Of a stretch of DNA of 16,173 nucleotides, positions 5,827 through 14,374 are shown piece after piece. The position numbers and the translations under genes were made by a program. The notes below the pieces were generated by a model that searched no databases, was not told the DNA's origin, and saw only the letters and a program-made list of their open reading frames with translations. The stretch comes from Bacteroidales bacterium. Lineage in GTDB: Bacteria > Bacteroidota > Bacteroidia > Bacteroidales > SMBSF77. Positions within the stretch are counted from its first letter, which is position 1. The number at the start of each line of letters is the position of its first letter. Where the stretch lies: contig JAIOTT010000382.1 of NCBI GenBank assembly GCA_021106655.1, positions 1 to 16,173 of the forward strand, given 5' to 3'.

Positions 5827-6663
5827 ATGACTATCGATCAAATTATTGAGAATGCTCTTATTGAGGATCTGGGCGACGGGGATCATACATCCATGGCAAC
5901 AATTCAGACAACAGCAAAGGGAAGAGCAGGATTATTTGTGAAACAAACAGGTATACTGGCCGGAATACAAATTGCCGAAAAAGTCTTTCATAAAGTGGAT
6001 CCTGCTACGACTTTTAATGCAATACTTAAAGATGGGAACAGAATAGATCCGGGCGATATTGCATTTGAAGTTGAAGGAAACTCCATATCATTATTATCAG
6101 CAGAAAGACTTGCCCTTAATTTTTTACAACGTATGAGCGGTGTTGCGACTTATACAAGGCAGGTCGTGGATAAACTTAGTGGTTTAAAAACAAAGGTTCT
6201 GGATACACGAAAAACTACTCCGCTGCTGAGAGAACTTGAAAAATATGCTGTAAAGACAGGCGGAGGACACAATCATAGGTTTGGATTATACGACATGATC
6301 ATGATCAAGGATAATCATGTGGATTTCGCCGGCGGGATTGAGCAGGCAATAACTTCAACATTAAAATATCTCGACGAAAATAATAAAGATCTGAAAATAG
6401 AGATAGAAGTGAGGGATTTTAATGAATTGCAACAGGTAATTTCTATTGGTGGCATTCACAGGGTCATGCTTGATAATTTTAATGCCTCCGACATGAAAAT
6501 TGCAGTTAGAATGATAGGAGGGAAATTTGAAACTGAAGCCTCAGGCGGTATAACTATCGATAATATCAGGGAATATGCTGAAACCGGAGTCGACTTTATC
6601 TCAGTCGGAGCCCTTACACACCAGATCAGAAGCCTGGATATGAGTATGAAAGCAATAGATTGA
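5827..6663 (+). CDS. nadC: Nicotinate-nucleotide pyrophosphorylase (carboxylating) NadC
   Basis: NadC (quinolinate phosphoribosyltransferase) converts quinolinate and PRPP to nicotinate mononucleotide, CO2 and pyrophosphate, the entry of de novo NAD synthesis into the pyridine-nucleotide pool. The 278 residues are the normal length. The N-terminal domain carries ALIEDLGDGDHTS (10-22). The barrel carries LNFLQRMSGVAT (97-108), the substrate-binding DTRKTTP (126-132), GGGHNHR (145-151), IKDNH (160-164), EIEVRDF and the C-terminal EASGGI and GVDFISVGALTH. No quinolinate-making genes (nadA, nadB) are in the window. It is followed after 28 bases by the YihY-like gene, probably in the same transcript. 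The identification is secure. Confidence 0.96.
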   Translation: MTIDQIIENALIEDLGDGDHTSMATIQTTAKGRAGLFVKQTGILAGIQIAEKVFHKVDPATTFNAILKDGNRIDPGDIAFEVEGNSISLLSAERLALNFLQRMSGVATYTRQVVDKLSGLKTKVLDTRKTTPLLRELEKYAVKTGGGHNHRFGLYDMIMIKDNHVDFAGGIEQAITSTLKYLDENNKDLKIEIEVRDFNELQQVISIGGIHRVMLDNFNASDMKIAVRMIGGKFETEASGGITIDNIREYAETGVDFISVGALTHQIRSLDMSMKAID

Positions 6664-6691
6664 AGTTTATTGATCTAAATAATGATTTGAT

Positions 6692-7666
6692 TTGTCAGCA
6701 AAGAAAGCAAAATCAATATATGAACAATATGTTGACAGGATACTTAATTTAAAGACTGTCAGGATACTCCATCTGTGGTCAAGAAAAATAATCCTACCCG
6801 GATTTGACGGCATGCCATTATTTGATGTACTTGTATTTTTCATTAAGGGTATGCAGAAAGGATACATTACATTAAGAGCATCCTCTATAGCATTCTCGTT
6901 TTTTTTATCGCTTTTTCCCGCTATACTTTTTTTCTTTACCCTTATTCCTTATATCCCAATCAATAATTTTCAGGACGCTCTTCTGGATCTTATGAAACAG
7001 GTAATCCCTGAAAATGCCTACACAATGGTGGAAGCTACTCTTGAAGACATCATAACAAGACCACAGAAAGGCCTTTTGTCAATCGGTTTCATTATGACCT
7101 TATATTTTTCTACGAAAGGTGTAAGCAGTATGATACAGGCATTCAACAATACATACCACAGCGTGGAAACAAGGAAATGGATGAAGCAACGAATAACATC
7201 TATCTTTCTGGTTTTAGTTATTTCGATTCTGATAATTTTATCAATAAGCTTAATAACCCTAGGGACTACAAGTCTGAATTTTATGGTAGATAAAGGGATG
7301 TTACATACAAACATTACCTATTACCTTATTCAGTTTGGAAAGTGGATTGTAATACTTGCTATGTTCTTTTTTATGATATCGTTTCTGTATTATTTTGGAC
7401 CGGTGAAAAAAGAAAGGTATAGATTTATTTCTGCAGGCTCTTCCCTTGCAACATTATTGGCACTTGTTATTTCGCTTGGCTTTAATTTTTATATTGGAAA
7501 TTTTTCCAAATACAACACTCTTTATGGATCAATTGGAACTTTGATTGTCTTTCTGTTATGGATATATTTTAATTCAATAATTCTTCTTGTTGGCTTTGAA
7601 CTTAATGCAAGCATCTCCCAGGCCGTTAAGAAGTCAAAAAGTCTAAGAACATTGATTCAACCCTAG
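6692..7666 (+). CDS. YihY/virulence factor BrkB family inner-membrane protein
   Basis: This encodes 324 residues with about six membrane segments (roughly 65-87, 127-145, 170-191, 217-237, 247-268, 280-303), the layout of the YihY/BrkB (formerly RNase BN) family. The family signature is visible in ASSIAFSFFLSLFPAILFF (63-81), FSTKGVSSMIQAFNNTY (139-155) and YNTLYGSIGTLIVFLLWIY (274-292). The family's function is not settled, and the old tRNA-nuclease label was withdrawn. An in-frame stop at 6683 leaves TTG at 6692 as the only start that keeps the full N-terminal region; the next ATG would remove 40 residues. It lies 28 bases after nadC and is likely co-transcribed. Confidence 0.88.
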   Translation: MSAKKAKSIYEQYVDRILNLKTVRILHLWSRKIILPGFDGMPLFDVLVFFIKGMQKGYITLRASSIAFSFFLSLFPAILFFFTLIPYIPINNFQDALLDLMKQVIPENAYTMVEATLEDIITRPQKGLLSIGFIMTLYFSTKGVSSMIQAFNNTYHSVETRKWMKQRITSIFLVLVISILIILSISLITLGTTSLNFMVDKGMLHTNITYYLIQFGKWIVILAMFFFMISFLYYFGPVKKERYRFISAGSSLATLLALVISLGFNFYIGNFSKYNTLYGSIGTLIVFLLWIYFNSIILLVGFELNASISQAVKKSKSLRTLIQP

Positions 7667-7737
7667 CCATTCCTTCTCCTGTTAACACTTTTTAACGGTG
7701 ATTTTGTAACAAATAATCCCGATAAGTGTTTTTATTG

Positions 7738-7745
7738 TATATTTG
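7738..7745 (+). promoter_or_regulatory. Possible -7 box upstream of the flippase gene
   Basis: TATATTTG is an exact TAnnTTTG match, 75 bases before the ATG at 7821. A TTTG occurs at 7703-7706, but 31 bases away, too far for the usual spacing. The 154-base gap also holds GTTAA/TTAAC inverted sequences near 7681-7695. It is the only promoter candidate seen for the flippase-transferase pair. Confidence 0.25.
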
Positions 7746-7820
7746 GACAAAGCAATTATTTCTATGTCTGTAGTAATTACATTTCTCCTTTATGTTTAAA
7801 TTTTAATTATTAATTTAGCT

Positions 7821-9263
7821 ATGAAGTTTAACATCAGGGAATATTTTAAACTATCTATAATCTACACTCTTGTAGCTGCTTTTCCACCTCTTCTGCAGTT
7901 GTTGATCATGCCTGTGATCGAAGGTTATGACAGATTAGGCCCAATAGATTTTTCCCAGCTGGCTATTACTGAAGCTATAAGTACGCTTGCCTTTACTTTT
8001 GCTATTTATGCGATGGGTAATGCCATCAACAGGTTCTATTATGATTATATGGATGATAGAAAGGGCTACAATCGGCTGGTTTCAAGTATACTTAGCTCAA
8101 TTCTTTTCAGAGGCCTTATTCTAGTAGGAATAGTACTGATATTCGGGAATTTTATCGGTAGTCTGTTCTCCCAGGAAGGCTTGCAGGACTTTTCGAAATA
8201 TGGTCTTGCTACGATAATAATTGGTATCAACAGGGCTATCAACATCAGCGTGGCAACACTTTATAGGAATGAGAAAAAGGTGTTTCGTTTTGTATTGATA
8301 AATGTAGCCCTGGGGATAATCAGAACGATAGCACAGCTTATTGCCCTCTTTTATTATGATATGAGCTTTGTAGGATATATTTATGGAACAGCCATAGGGG
8401 GTGGAGTCACAGCATTAAGCTTGTTGATATACTTATACTATCATTGTGGTTATAAGTATGATTTCCAACTGATGAAGGCGGTTAATAAATTTGCAAGGCC
8501 GTTATTTCAGTATGGACTGGTTTCGTGGGGAATATTATTTGCCGACAGGTTTTTCCTTGAGGCCTCCCCAACAGAGCTTGGTATCTACGACACTGCCCTG
8601 AGATTTGCACTGGGTTTTCAAATGATAGCGCAGGGACTTGCCGGGGCAGCCCAACCTGAGATATTTAGAATGATGTCATTAGGAATAAAGGAAAAACAGG
8701 AGGAGATAAAAAAGATCTCAAACATATTACTGGCTCAAACACAGGTGTTGATTGCGTTAATTATAATACCTACAATGTTGTATCTGACATTTCTTTATGA
8801 AACGGAACTCAAACTTGCAAGCAGCTTAATCACCATCATCTTTGTTAGATTTTTGGTCAGAATGCAGTTTATTGTCTTTTCAAACCCTGTTTATTATCTG
8901 AAAAAAACCCGAATTTTCTTTTATATAAACACATTTGCTTTAATAGTAAATCTTGGGCTTAATTTCCTCCTGATACCCATCTGGCAAATATATGGAGCAG
9001 TTGCAGCTTCAATAGTTGCATTGTTCATACAAGTCATTTTAATTTATTATTATCAGAACAAATTAGTAAAGATCAGCTGGAATATTAATAAAGTGTTTGT
9101 TTATCCTTTTGTTATCGTTGGCATAACTATCATTCTTGAAATCCTTAAAGTTATTTTTAATATAAATCCATATATCACGGCTGTTTTGGTTATACTTACA
9201 ATTTTTGTAAGCTTGTCAATATTATACAGAAAAGAGATCAAACGAAAAGTTTTAAAATTATGA
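7821..9263 (+). CDS. Wzx-like lipopolysaccharide/polysaccharide flippase (MOP superfamily)
   Basis: This encodes a 480-residue integral membrane protein with some 12 to 14 hydrophobic segments throughout, with the rhythm of Wzx/polysaccharide_synt proteins. Examples are SIIYTLVAAFPPLLQLLIMP near the N-terminus, a central FARPLFQYGLVSWGILFADRF followed by GIYDTALRFALGFQMIAQGL, and a hydrophobic C-terminal third. Such proteins flip undecaprenyl-linked sugar repeats across the inner membrane. The central segment, a transmembrane helix bearing an aspartate and an arginine followed by an xxxGxY turn, is typical of O-antigen flippases. Its last codon and stop overlap the start of the next gene by four bases (ATGA), so the two are translationally coupled. 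The specific substrate cannot be told from sequence. Confidence 0.87.
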   Translation: MKFNIREYFKLSIIYTLVAAFPPLLQLLIMPVIEGYDRLGPIDFSQLAITEAISTLAFTFAIYAMGNAINRFYYDYMDDRKGYNRLVSSILSSILFRGLILVGIVLIFGNFIGSLFSQEGLQDFSKYGLATIIIGINRAINISVATLYRNEKKVFRFVLINVALGIIRTIAQLIALFYYDMSFVGYIYGTAIGGGVTALSLLIYLYYHCGYKYDFQLMKAVNKFARPLFQYGLVSWGILFADRFFLEASPTELGIYDTALRFALGFQMIAQGLAGAAQPEIFRMMSLGIKEKQEEIKKISNILLAQTQVLIALIIIPTMLYLTFLYETELKLASSLITIIFVRFLVRMQFIVFSNPVYYLKKTRIFFYINTFALIVNLGLNFLLIPIWQIYGAVAASIVALFIQVILIYYYQNKLVKISWNINKVFVYPFVIVGITIILEILKVIFNINPYITAVLVILTIFVSLSILYRKEIKRKVLKL

Positions 9264-11095
9264 TTAGCGTTATTATTAACAGAACCCTTAGTCCCGGCGA
9301 AATGGATGAGATTAGGGTATGGGCAGGTAGTGGAGAGTATAAGATATTTTCACTAAAAGAGCTGAGTGTTGAAATGGAGGATATTGGTGTTATGAAGTTT
9401 GATCTTCCACCTGAAAAGAAAGCTGAAATTAACCATAGTATGTTAAAGACAATGGTTGATTTTGGAGATAAGATCGTAAATAGTAAAAGTATCAGCGATT
9501 GGTTTAGTTTTGAGAAAGCCGGGATATATTATTTTCAAAAGTTCAGGACGTATTTTTATGTACGGGAGCTGGCTTATGAGCATGCTGCAATAGAGATGCA
9601 GAATCCTGAATATAAAAAGGTGATATATTTCTCAGAGAATAATGATCTGGAAAGTTATTCCGGTTTTTCATCAGAAGTTGTGATAAGAAGCAGGAGTGAT
9701 ATGAAATCACGAAAGATAAGTTATCTCTCTCTTTTTAATTATATTCTTTTTGTCCTAATAAGATCTTTTTTTGCTTTGTTAAGAATAAAAAGACTTGTGA
9801 AAATTGATCATATCGTGCTGGACCATACACGAAGGCAGCCTTGTCTTGATATTAGAACCCTGAAGACGATACAAGATAACTATGTTTTTTCATATTTGTT
9901 TGATAAACTTGACTCAGAATTTGTTATTCTTAATTTTGCCCAGATGCCAAAATTTCTTTCCGGGGGTAAATTCAGGATCACCAGACATCACTTCTCTAGT
10001 GTTCATAAAGATAAGACACGATTTTATGGCGAGTATATTTTGCTCAGGGCTATATTATCATCAAAGGTTCGTAAGAGATTAAAAGATATTTCGAAAAGCT
10101 TATTTGGTGTTTATAATATTATTGAAAGCTCGGCACTCTCGAAGCAGGAGAAATTCATTATTGCGCGTTACAGAGCTCTCCATAAGAGTAGTATGCTGTA
10201 TATGCTGAAATATTTTGCTTACGACAGGTTTTTTTTAAAATACTCCTTCAAGACGATCTCCGCTATTGATGAAAACAGCCCGGGAGTAAAAAGTATACTT
10301 GATGCAGCAAAAAAGAATAATATGACTACTATTGGTATACAGCATGGTGCCCTTTCGGATTTACATATAGCTTATATGTATTCAAAGCATGACAAAGAAA
10401 AGAAAGTGATGACTGATCATACTTTGCTTTGGGGGGATAAGTGGAAGGATACCCTGGTGAAAGATGGGAACTTCCCTCATGAAAGTATTAAGATCACCGG
10501 ACAGCCAAGGACAGATATTATTCCAAAGCTCAATTCAGTTGATAAGCAAAGTATCTTAAAACACATAGAGCCGGGGAAAAAACTTGTTGTTTTTGCTTCA
10601 CAACCTCAACAAGATCCGAAATTACGCAGACAAGCAGCAGTTGATGTATTTAAGGCAGTAAGAGATTTGGAGGAGGTGTTTTTGGTTATTAAGCCTCATC
10701 CTATTGAAAGAAATGATGCAGGTTATTATCATAATTTAGCAAAGGAAACTGCTTGTTCGAATTATAAGATAATGCATGATATTGATCTCTTCCTTTTGCT
10801 TTCAGTATGTGATATTTTAATAACCGCCTTTTCGACAGTAGGAACAGAGACAGTTTATTTTTATAAACCACTAATTATACATGATCCTCTTATGCTTGAT
10901 ATGCAACGATATCATAAGGAAGGAGTTGCATTTCAGGCAACAAATGATAGCGAACTGAAAAATTATATTGAAAAGATATTAAAGGGTGTCTTAACCATCA
11001 ACAAGGATGCATATGATAAATATATTTCCAGAAACGCTTATAAAATCGATGGAAAAGCCAGTGAGCGTTGCGTGAAGTTTATTAAATCACTCTAA
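9260..11095 (+). CDS. Putative surface-carbohydrate transferase, GT-B-like, unknown specificity
   Basis: This encodes 611 residues. The C-terminal half has features of the capsule/teichoic-acid type GT-B transferases (CDP-glycerol glycerophosphotransferase, KpsC/KpsS and polysialyltransferase-like): TIGIQHGALSDLH (357-369, the xQHG loop), TGQPRTDI (413-420), VVFASQPQQDP (443-453), LVIKPHPIE (475-483), then DILITAFSTVGTETVYFYKPLI (518-539), where the KPHP and STxxxE elements are those expected to bind the donor phosphate. The N-terminal half of about 330 residues shows no motif I know; it includes a short hydrophobic stretch (158-175) that may bind the membrane rather than cross it. The 4-base overlap with the flippase gene ties it to the same glycan. 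Donor, acceptor and linkage are unknown. Confidence 0.7.
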   Translation: MISVIINRTLSPGEMDEIRVWAGSGEYKIFSLKELSVEMEDIGVMKFDLPPEKKAEINHSMLKTMVDFGDKIVNSKSISDWFSFEKAGIYYFQKFRTYFYVRELAYEHAAIEMQNPEYKKVIYFSENNDLESYSGFSSEVVIRSRSDMKSRKISYLSLFNYILFVLIRSFFALLRIKRLVKIDHIVLDHTRRQPCLDIRTLKTIQDNYVFSYLFDKLDSEFVILNFAQMPKFLSGGKFRITRHHFSSVHKDKTRFYGEYILLRAILSSKVRKRLKDISKSLFGVYNIIESSALSKQEKFIIARYRALHKSSMLYMLKYFAYDRFFLKYSFKTISAIDENSPGVKSILDAAKKNNMTTIGIQHGALSDLHIAYMYSKHDKEKKVMTDHTLLWGDKWKDTLVKDGNFPHESIKITGQPRTDIIPKLNSVDKQSILKHIEPGKKLVVFASQPQQDPKLRRQAAVDVFKAVRDLEEVFLVIKPHPIERNDAGYYHNLAKETACSNYKIMHDIDLFLLLSVCDILITAFSTVGTETVYFYKPLIIHDPLMLDMQRYHKEGVAFQATNDSELKNYIEKILKGVLTINKDAYDKYISRNAYKIDGKASERCVKFIKSL

Positions 11096-11162
11096 TTCCA
11101 AATACTCTTCATTCCTTTTTCATTACAGTGCATGCCATCATAAAAAAATGTTTTCTGAGAAC

Positions 11163-11192
11163 TTTATTGTTTACTTGTTTCAAGCCAATAAA
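11163..11192. terminator. Possible bidirectional terminator between convergent glycan genes
   Basis: TTTATTG (11163-11169) pairs with CAATAAA (11186-11192), and inside it CTTG (11174-11177) pairs with CAAG (11181-11184), giving an interrupted stem of 11 pairs with a 3-base loop. On the plus strand it is followed by ATTTTT. It lies 68 bases after the transferase stop and overlaps the last codons of wecB on the other strand. The stem is AT-rich and weak. Confidence 0.3.
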
Positions 11193-12289
11193 ATTTTTAC
11201 CACTCTCTCAGAGGTTTTCCCATCCCCATAGGGATTTGATGCTTTTGCCATTTTCTGGTATTCATCCTCATTTTGCAGTAAGTTATTTGCTGACTCGATA
11301 ATAACATTTATATTTGTGCCAACTAATATAGCTGTTCCGGCTTCAATACCTTCCATACGTTCAGTAACATCACGCATTACCAGGATTGGTTTTCCAAGTG
11401 ATGGTCCTTCTTCCTGGATACCACCTGAGTCGGTTAATATTAGGTAAGAATTGTTCATCAGCCATATTAACTCAGGATAATTAAGAGGTTCAATTAGATG
11501 AATCTTTTTTATGCCACCCAGAATTTTATTAACTGGCACTTTTATATTAGGATTTAAGTGCACAGGGTACACCAGCTCCACATCATTATTCTCGACAATT
11601 GTTTTAAGGGCACCACAGATGTCTTCAAAAGGTTTTCCAAAACTTTCCCTGCGGTGACTGGTCACAAGAATAATTCTTTTGCTGAAATCAATAAAACTAA
11701 ATTTCTGTATAAACTCCTTGTCGCCTCTTTCTCTGATAATATTTAATCCAAGGATTAAAGCATCGATTACTGTATTTCCAACAACCCATACATTCTCTCT
11801 TATTCCTTCTTTAAATAAATTTTGTTCAGCCTCTATAGTAGGAGCAAAGTGGTAATCTGTGATATGTCCTACCAGAATGCGGTTCATCTCTTCAGGATAT
11901 GGAGAAAACTTATTGCCTGTTCTTAATCCCGCTTCTATATGGACAATTTTTGATTTATTATAAAAACCGGCAAGTGCACCTGTGAATGCAGTTGTTGTAT
12001 CTCCCTGGACAATAGTTAAGTCAGGTTTAAAGGAAGCAATTACTTCACTAACACCTCCAAGAGCTCTTTTTGTAATATCAGTTAGGCTTTGGTTAGGTTT
12101 CATCAGATCAAGGTCATAATCAGGATTAATTGAGAAAAAGTCTAACACTTGATCCAGCATCTCCCTGTGCTGAGCTGTTATACAGACTTTATATTCGAAA
12201 TTTTCAGGATATTTTTGAATTTCCTTGACAAGTGGGGCTAATTTTATTGCTTCAGGTCGTGTTCCAAAAACAAATAGTACTTTTTTCAT
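11180..12289 (-). CDS. wecB: UDP-N-acetylglucosamine 2-epimerase (non-hydrolysing) WecB
   Basis: WecB interconverts UDP-GlcNAc and UDP-ManNAc in the cytosol, the first step towards ManNAcA-containing surface glycans. The 369 residues are standard. Motifs in order: VFGTRPEAIKLAPL (7-20), TAQHREMLDQ (38-47), VQGDTTTA (94-101), HIEAGLRTG (117-125), PEEMNR (132-137), VTSHRRESFG (209-218), PVHLNP (242-247), LTDSGGIQEEGPSLGKP (285-301) and RDVTERMEGIEAGTA (306-320). The last differs slightly from the common TERPEG by having Met for Pro. The gene starts 15 bases after the wecC stop, so the pair is one operon producing UDP-ManNAcA. The identification is secure. Confidence 0.95.
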   Translation of the reverse strand: MKKVLFVFGTRPEAIKLAPLVKEIQKYPENFEYKVCITAQHREMLDQVLDFFSINPDYDLDLMKPNQSLTDITKRALGGVSEVIASFKPDLTIVQGDTTTAFTGALAGFYNKSKIVHIEAGLRTGNKFSPYPEEMNRILVGHITDYHFAPTIEAEQNLFKEGIRENVWVVGNTVIDALILGLNIIRERGDKEFIQKFSFIDFSKRIILVTSHRRESFGKPFEDICGALKTIVENNDVELVYPVHLNPNIKVPVNKILGGIKKIHLIEPLNYPELIWLMNNSYLILTDSGGIQEEGPSLGKPILVMRDVTERMEGIEAGTAILVGTNINVIIESANNLLQNEDEYQKMAKASNPYGDGKTSERVVKILLA

Positions 12290-12304
12290 TTCTGTCTTTT
12301 AATT

Positions 12305-13510
12305 TTATTCAAAAATACCGCAAATATCCAACACTGTTTTTCCTTCTGGAATACTTAGTTCTTTGAACTCATCATGTGCAACCAGAAATAATAAAATGTC
12401 AGCTTTATTAATGGCATCATTATAATCACTAAGTTCAAATTTTTCGTGTTCTTCAATATTAGGTTCAACAACTAATAGTTCTCTTTCTTGATCTAACAAT
12501 GTATCAACTATTTGTAATGAAGGGGATTCTCTGAGATCATCAATATTTGGCTTAAAGGCTATTCCCATACATGCAATTACGGGTTCTTTATGATATCTTT
12601 CTTTGTAATCTGATACTAAGCTAGCAATTTTATTGGTAACCCAAACAGGTTTAAAGTTGTTTATTTCCCTCGCCATTCTGATAATTTTAGAATCACTCTT
12701 GGCGGATGAGACAATAAACCAGGGATCTATTGCGATACAATGTCCTCCAACACCGCTTCCCGGCCTTAATATGTTTACCCGGGGATGTCGGTTTGCCAAT
12801 CTGATCAACTCCCAAACGTTTATGTTTAGCTTATCACAAATTATGGATAGTTCATTGGCAAAAGCAATATTAATATCCCTGAATGAGTTTTCGACCAGTT
12901 TGGCCATCTCGGCTGTTTTTGAGTTTGTGATTAGAATATCTCCTTCAACAAATGTTGAATAAAATTGCTTGGCCTTTTCTGCAGCTTCTGTGGAGTCTCC
13001 TCCAACGATTCTGTCATTTTCTATTAGTTCTTTCATCGTCCGACCTGGAAGAACCCTTTCAGGGCAATATGCATAATGAACTGAATCTAAATCAGGCCGA
13101 GCATTAATTATCATTTCTTTTACTTGATCAGTTGTTCCGACAGGTGATGTAGATTCTATAATTATAAGATTACCATTTTTAAGAAATGGTAAGATCATAT
13201 TAACGGAATCAAATACATACGACAGATCCGGTATATTTTTATCATCAATTGGCGTTGGCACTGCGATCATAAAAATATCAGCTTCAATAGGATTGCTTGC
13301 TGCTAACAGTTTGCCTGAGAATACAGCAGACTTAACAAATGAACCCAGGCCGGGCTCAACGATATGAACCTCTCCGCTATTTGTTTTTTTTACTACTTCT
13401 GGAATAACGTCAACTCCATGAACATTAAACCCTCTGTTTGCAAGAATAGCTGCCGTTGGTAAACCAATATATCCAAGGCCCATTATACATATTTGCTGGC
13501 TTTTATCCAT
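12305..13510 (-). CDS. wecC: UDP-N-acetyl-D-mannosamine dehydrogenase WecC
   Basis: WecC oxidises UDP-ManNAc twice with NAD+ to give UDP-ManNAcA. The 401 residues carry the three domains of UDP-sugar dehydrogenases: the NAD-binding GLGYIGLPTA (11-20), AVPTP (83-87) and ESTSPVGTT (119-127), YCPERVLPGR (148-157), AEMAKLVENSFRDINIAFANE (200-220, with the catalytic lysine region), PGSGVGGHCIAIDPWF (250-265) with the catalytic cysteine at 258, and the C-terminal GIAFKPNIDDLRESP (316-330). The GGHCIAIDPWF version, together with the wecB neighbour, favours ManNAc over GlcNAc or Glc as substrate. A candidate promoter sits 40 to 71 bases upstream, so wecC-wecB may be transcribed apart from the acyltransferase and GT4 genes as well as with them. 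Confidence 0.93.
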   Translation of the reverse strand: MDKSQQICIMGLGYIGLPTAAILANRGFNVHGVDVIPEVVKKTNSGEVHIVEPGLGSFVKSAVFSGKLLAASNPIEADIFMIAVPTPIDDKNIPDLSYVFDSVNMILPFLKNGNLIIIESTSPVGTTDQVKEMIINARPDLDSVHYAYCPERVLPGRTMKELIENDRIVGGDSTEAAEKAKQFYSTFVEGDILITNSKTAEMAKLVENSFRDINIAFANELSIICDKLNINVWELIRLANRHPRVNILRPGSGVGGHCIAIDPWFIVSSAKSDSKIIRMAREINNFKPVWVTNKIASLVSDYKERYHKEPVIACMGIAFKPNIDDLRESPSLQIVDTLLDQERELLVVEPNIEEHEKFELSDYNDAINKADILLFLVAHDEFKELSIPEGKTVLDICGIFE

Positions 13511-13549
13511 AATTTATTCTTTGATGATGAAGTAATCTTTGAATGTTTG

Positions 13550-13581
13550 CAAAGATGTACACTATTTTATTACATAACAAT
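13550..13581 (-). promoter_or_regulatory. Possible promoter for wecC-wecB
   Basis: On the minus strand ATTG (13578-13581) is followed after 20 bases by CATCTTTG (13550-13557) and CA. Each box is one base from the Bacteroidota pattern TTTG-(~20)-TAnnTTTG. Transcription would start about 33 bases before the wecC ATG. It lies in the 140-base gap between the acyltransferase stop and the wecC start, the largest gap in the minus-strand glycan block. Confidence 0.35.
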
Positions 13582-13650
13582 CAAGATTAAAAAAAATGTG
13601 TTTAATGTGTACCCAATGTATTTATTGTTATGTAGATATTTGCTTTACAG

Positions 13651-14301
13651 TCAAATATCTCCATTCATTGCTTTATCAAATAGCAGTTGAGGATTATTAA
13701 AATATTGAATGTTTTTCCTTAACCTATTAATAGGAAAATTCCACCATTTCAATTCATGCAAATTTGAACACGTTTCCTTATCAAACCTGTATCTCTTATG
13801 AACAGCAGGATTCCCAAATACAATTGAATAAGGCTCAATATTTTTATTTACCAGTGAATTCGCTCCGATAATAGCACCATTCCCGATTTTTACTCCAGCC
13901 AGGACTATTGCATTAGCCCCTATCCAAACATCATTTCCAATAATAGTTTTATTATCTTTTTTTTCTTCTGATTCTTCGAAATCAATTGAGTTTTCAACAA
14001 AGTTGTATTTTTTATCGTATGTAAAAGGATGCGAACTTACCCAGTTTGTGGGGTGGCCTCCAAGTCCAAGTTTTGCTCCATATGCAATTGAGCAGAACCG
14101 TCCGATCTTCTTAACATTCTTATCCACCATACAATATTTATTGATATAAGTATATCTTCCGATAAATGAAGCACCAATATGTGAACCATATTCTACTGTG
14201 ACATGATCTTCAAATTTAACATTTCTTGCAAAAGAAGCTCCCCTAAGTTTACAATTGCGATATTTTAGCCTTAAATAAAGTTTCCATAACAGTTGGATCA
14301 T
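13651..14301 (-). CDS. Hexapeptide-repeat acyltransferase (CatB/XAT-like O-acetyltransferase)
   Basis: This encodes a 216-residue left-handed beta-helix acyltransferase. Hexapeptide turns occur in the N-terminal third (residues of about 24-75, e.g. RNVKFEDHVTVEYGSHIGAS) and again in IIGNDVWIGANAIVLAGVKIGNGAIIGANSLV (120-151), ending in the typical YSIVFGNPAV (158-167). Between them the loop GGHPTNWVSSHPF (81-93) supplies the likely catalytic histidine (83), as in xenobiotic and CatB-type acetyltransferases. The same loop (GGHPTxxVSxxPxF) is common in O-acetyltransferases of polysaccharide clusters, which is the likelier role here given wecB, wecC and a glycosyltransferase around it. It would transfer an acetyl group from acetyl-CoA to a sugar hydroxyl; the acceptor is not known. 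It lies 73 bases after the GT4 gene on the same strand. Confidence 0.85.
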   Translation of the reverse strand: MIQLLWKLYLRLKYRNCKLRGASFARNVKFEDHVTVEYGSHIGASFIGRYTYINKYCMVDKNVKKIGRFCSIAYGAKLGLGGHPTNWVSSHPFTYDKKYNFVENSIDFEESEEKKDNKTIIGNDVWIGANAIVLAGVKIGNGAIIGANSLVNKNIEPYSIVFGNPAVHKRYRFDKETCSNLHELKWWNFPINRLRKNIQYFNNPQLLFDKAMNGDI

Positions 14302-14374
14302 AATAATTTTTGTATTGGTTTATATTCTATTAACTGCTATTTATATGTTTTTTGATTCTGTGTATATTGCTAAT

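Noticed and set aside
6692..6811. ATG 40 codons downstream as the YihY-like start
   Set aside because: It would delete a charged N-terminal region in continuous good-quality coding sequence. TTG at 6692 fits directly after nadC.
12633..12962. 109-residue plus-strand frame inside wecC
   Set aside because: It is antisense to a highly conserved wecC segment, so the open frame is a by-product of that coding sequence.
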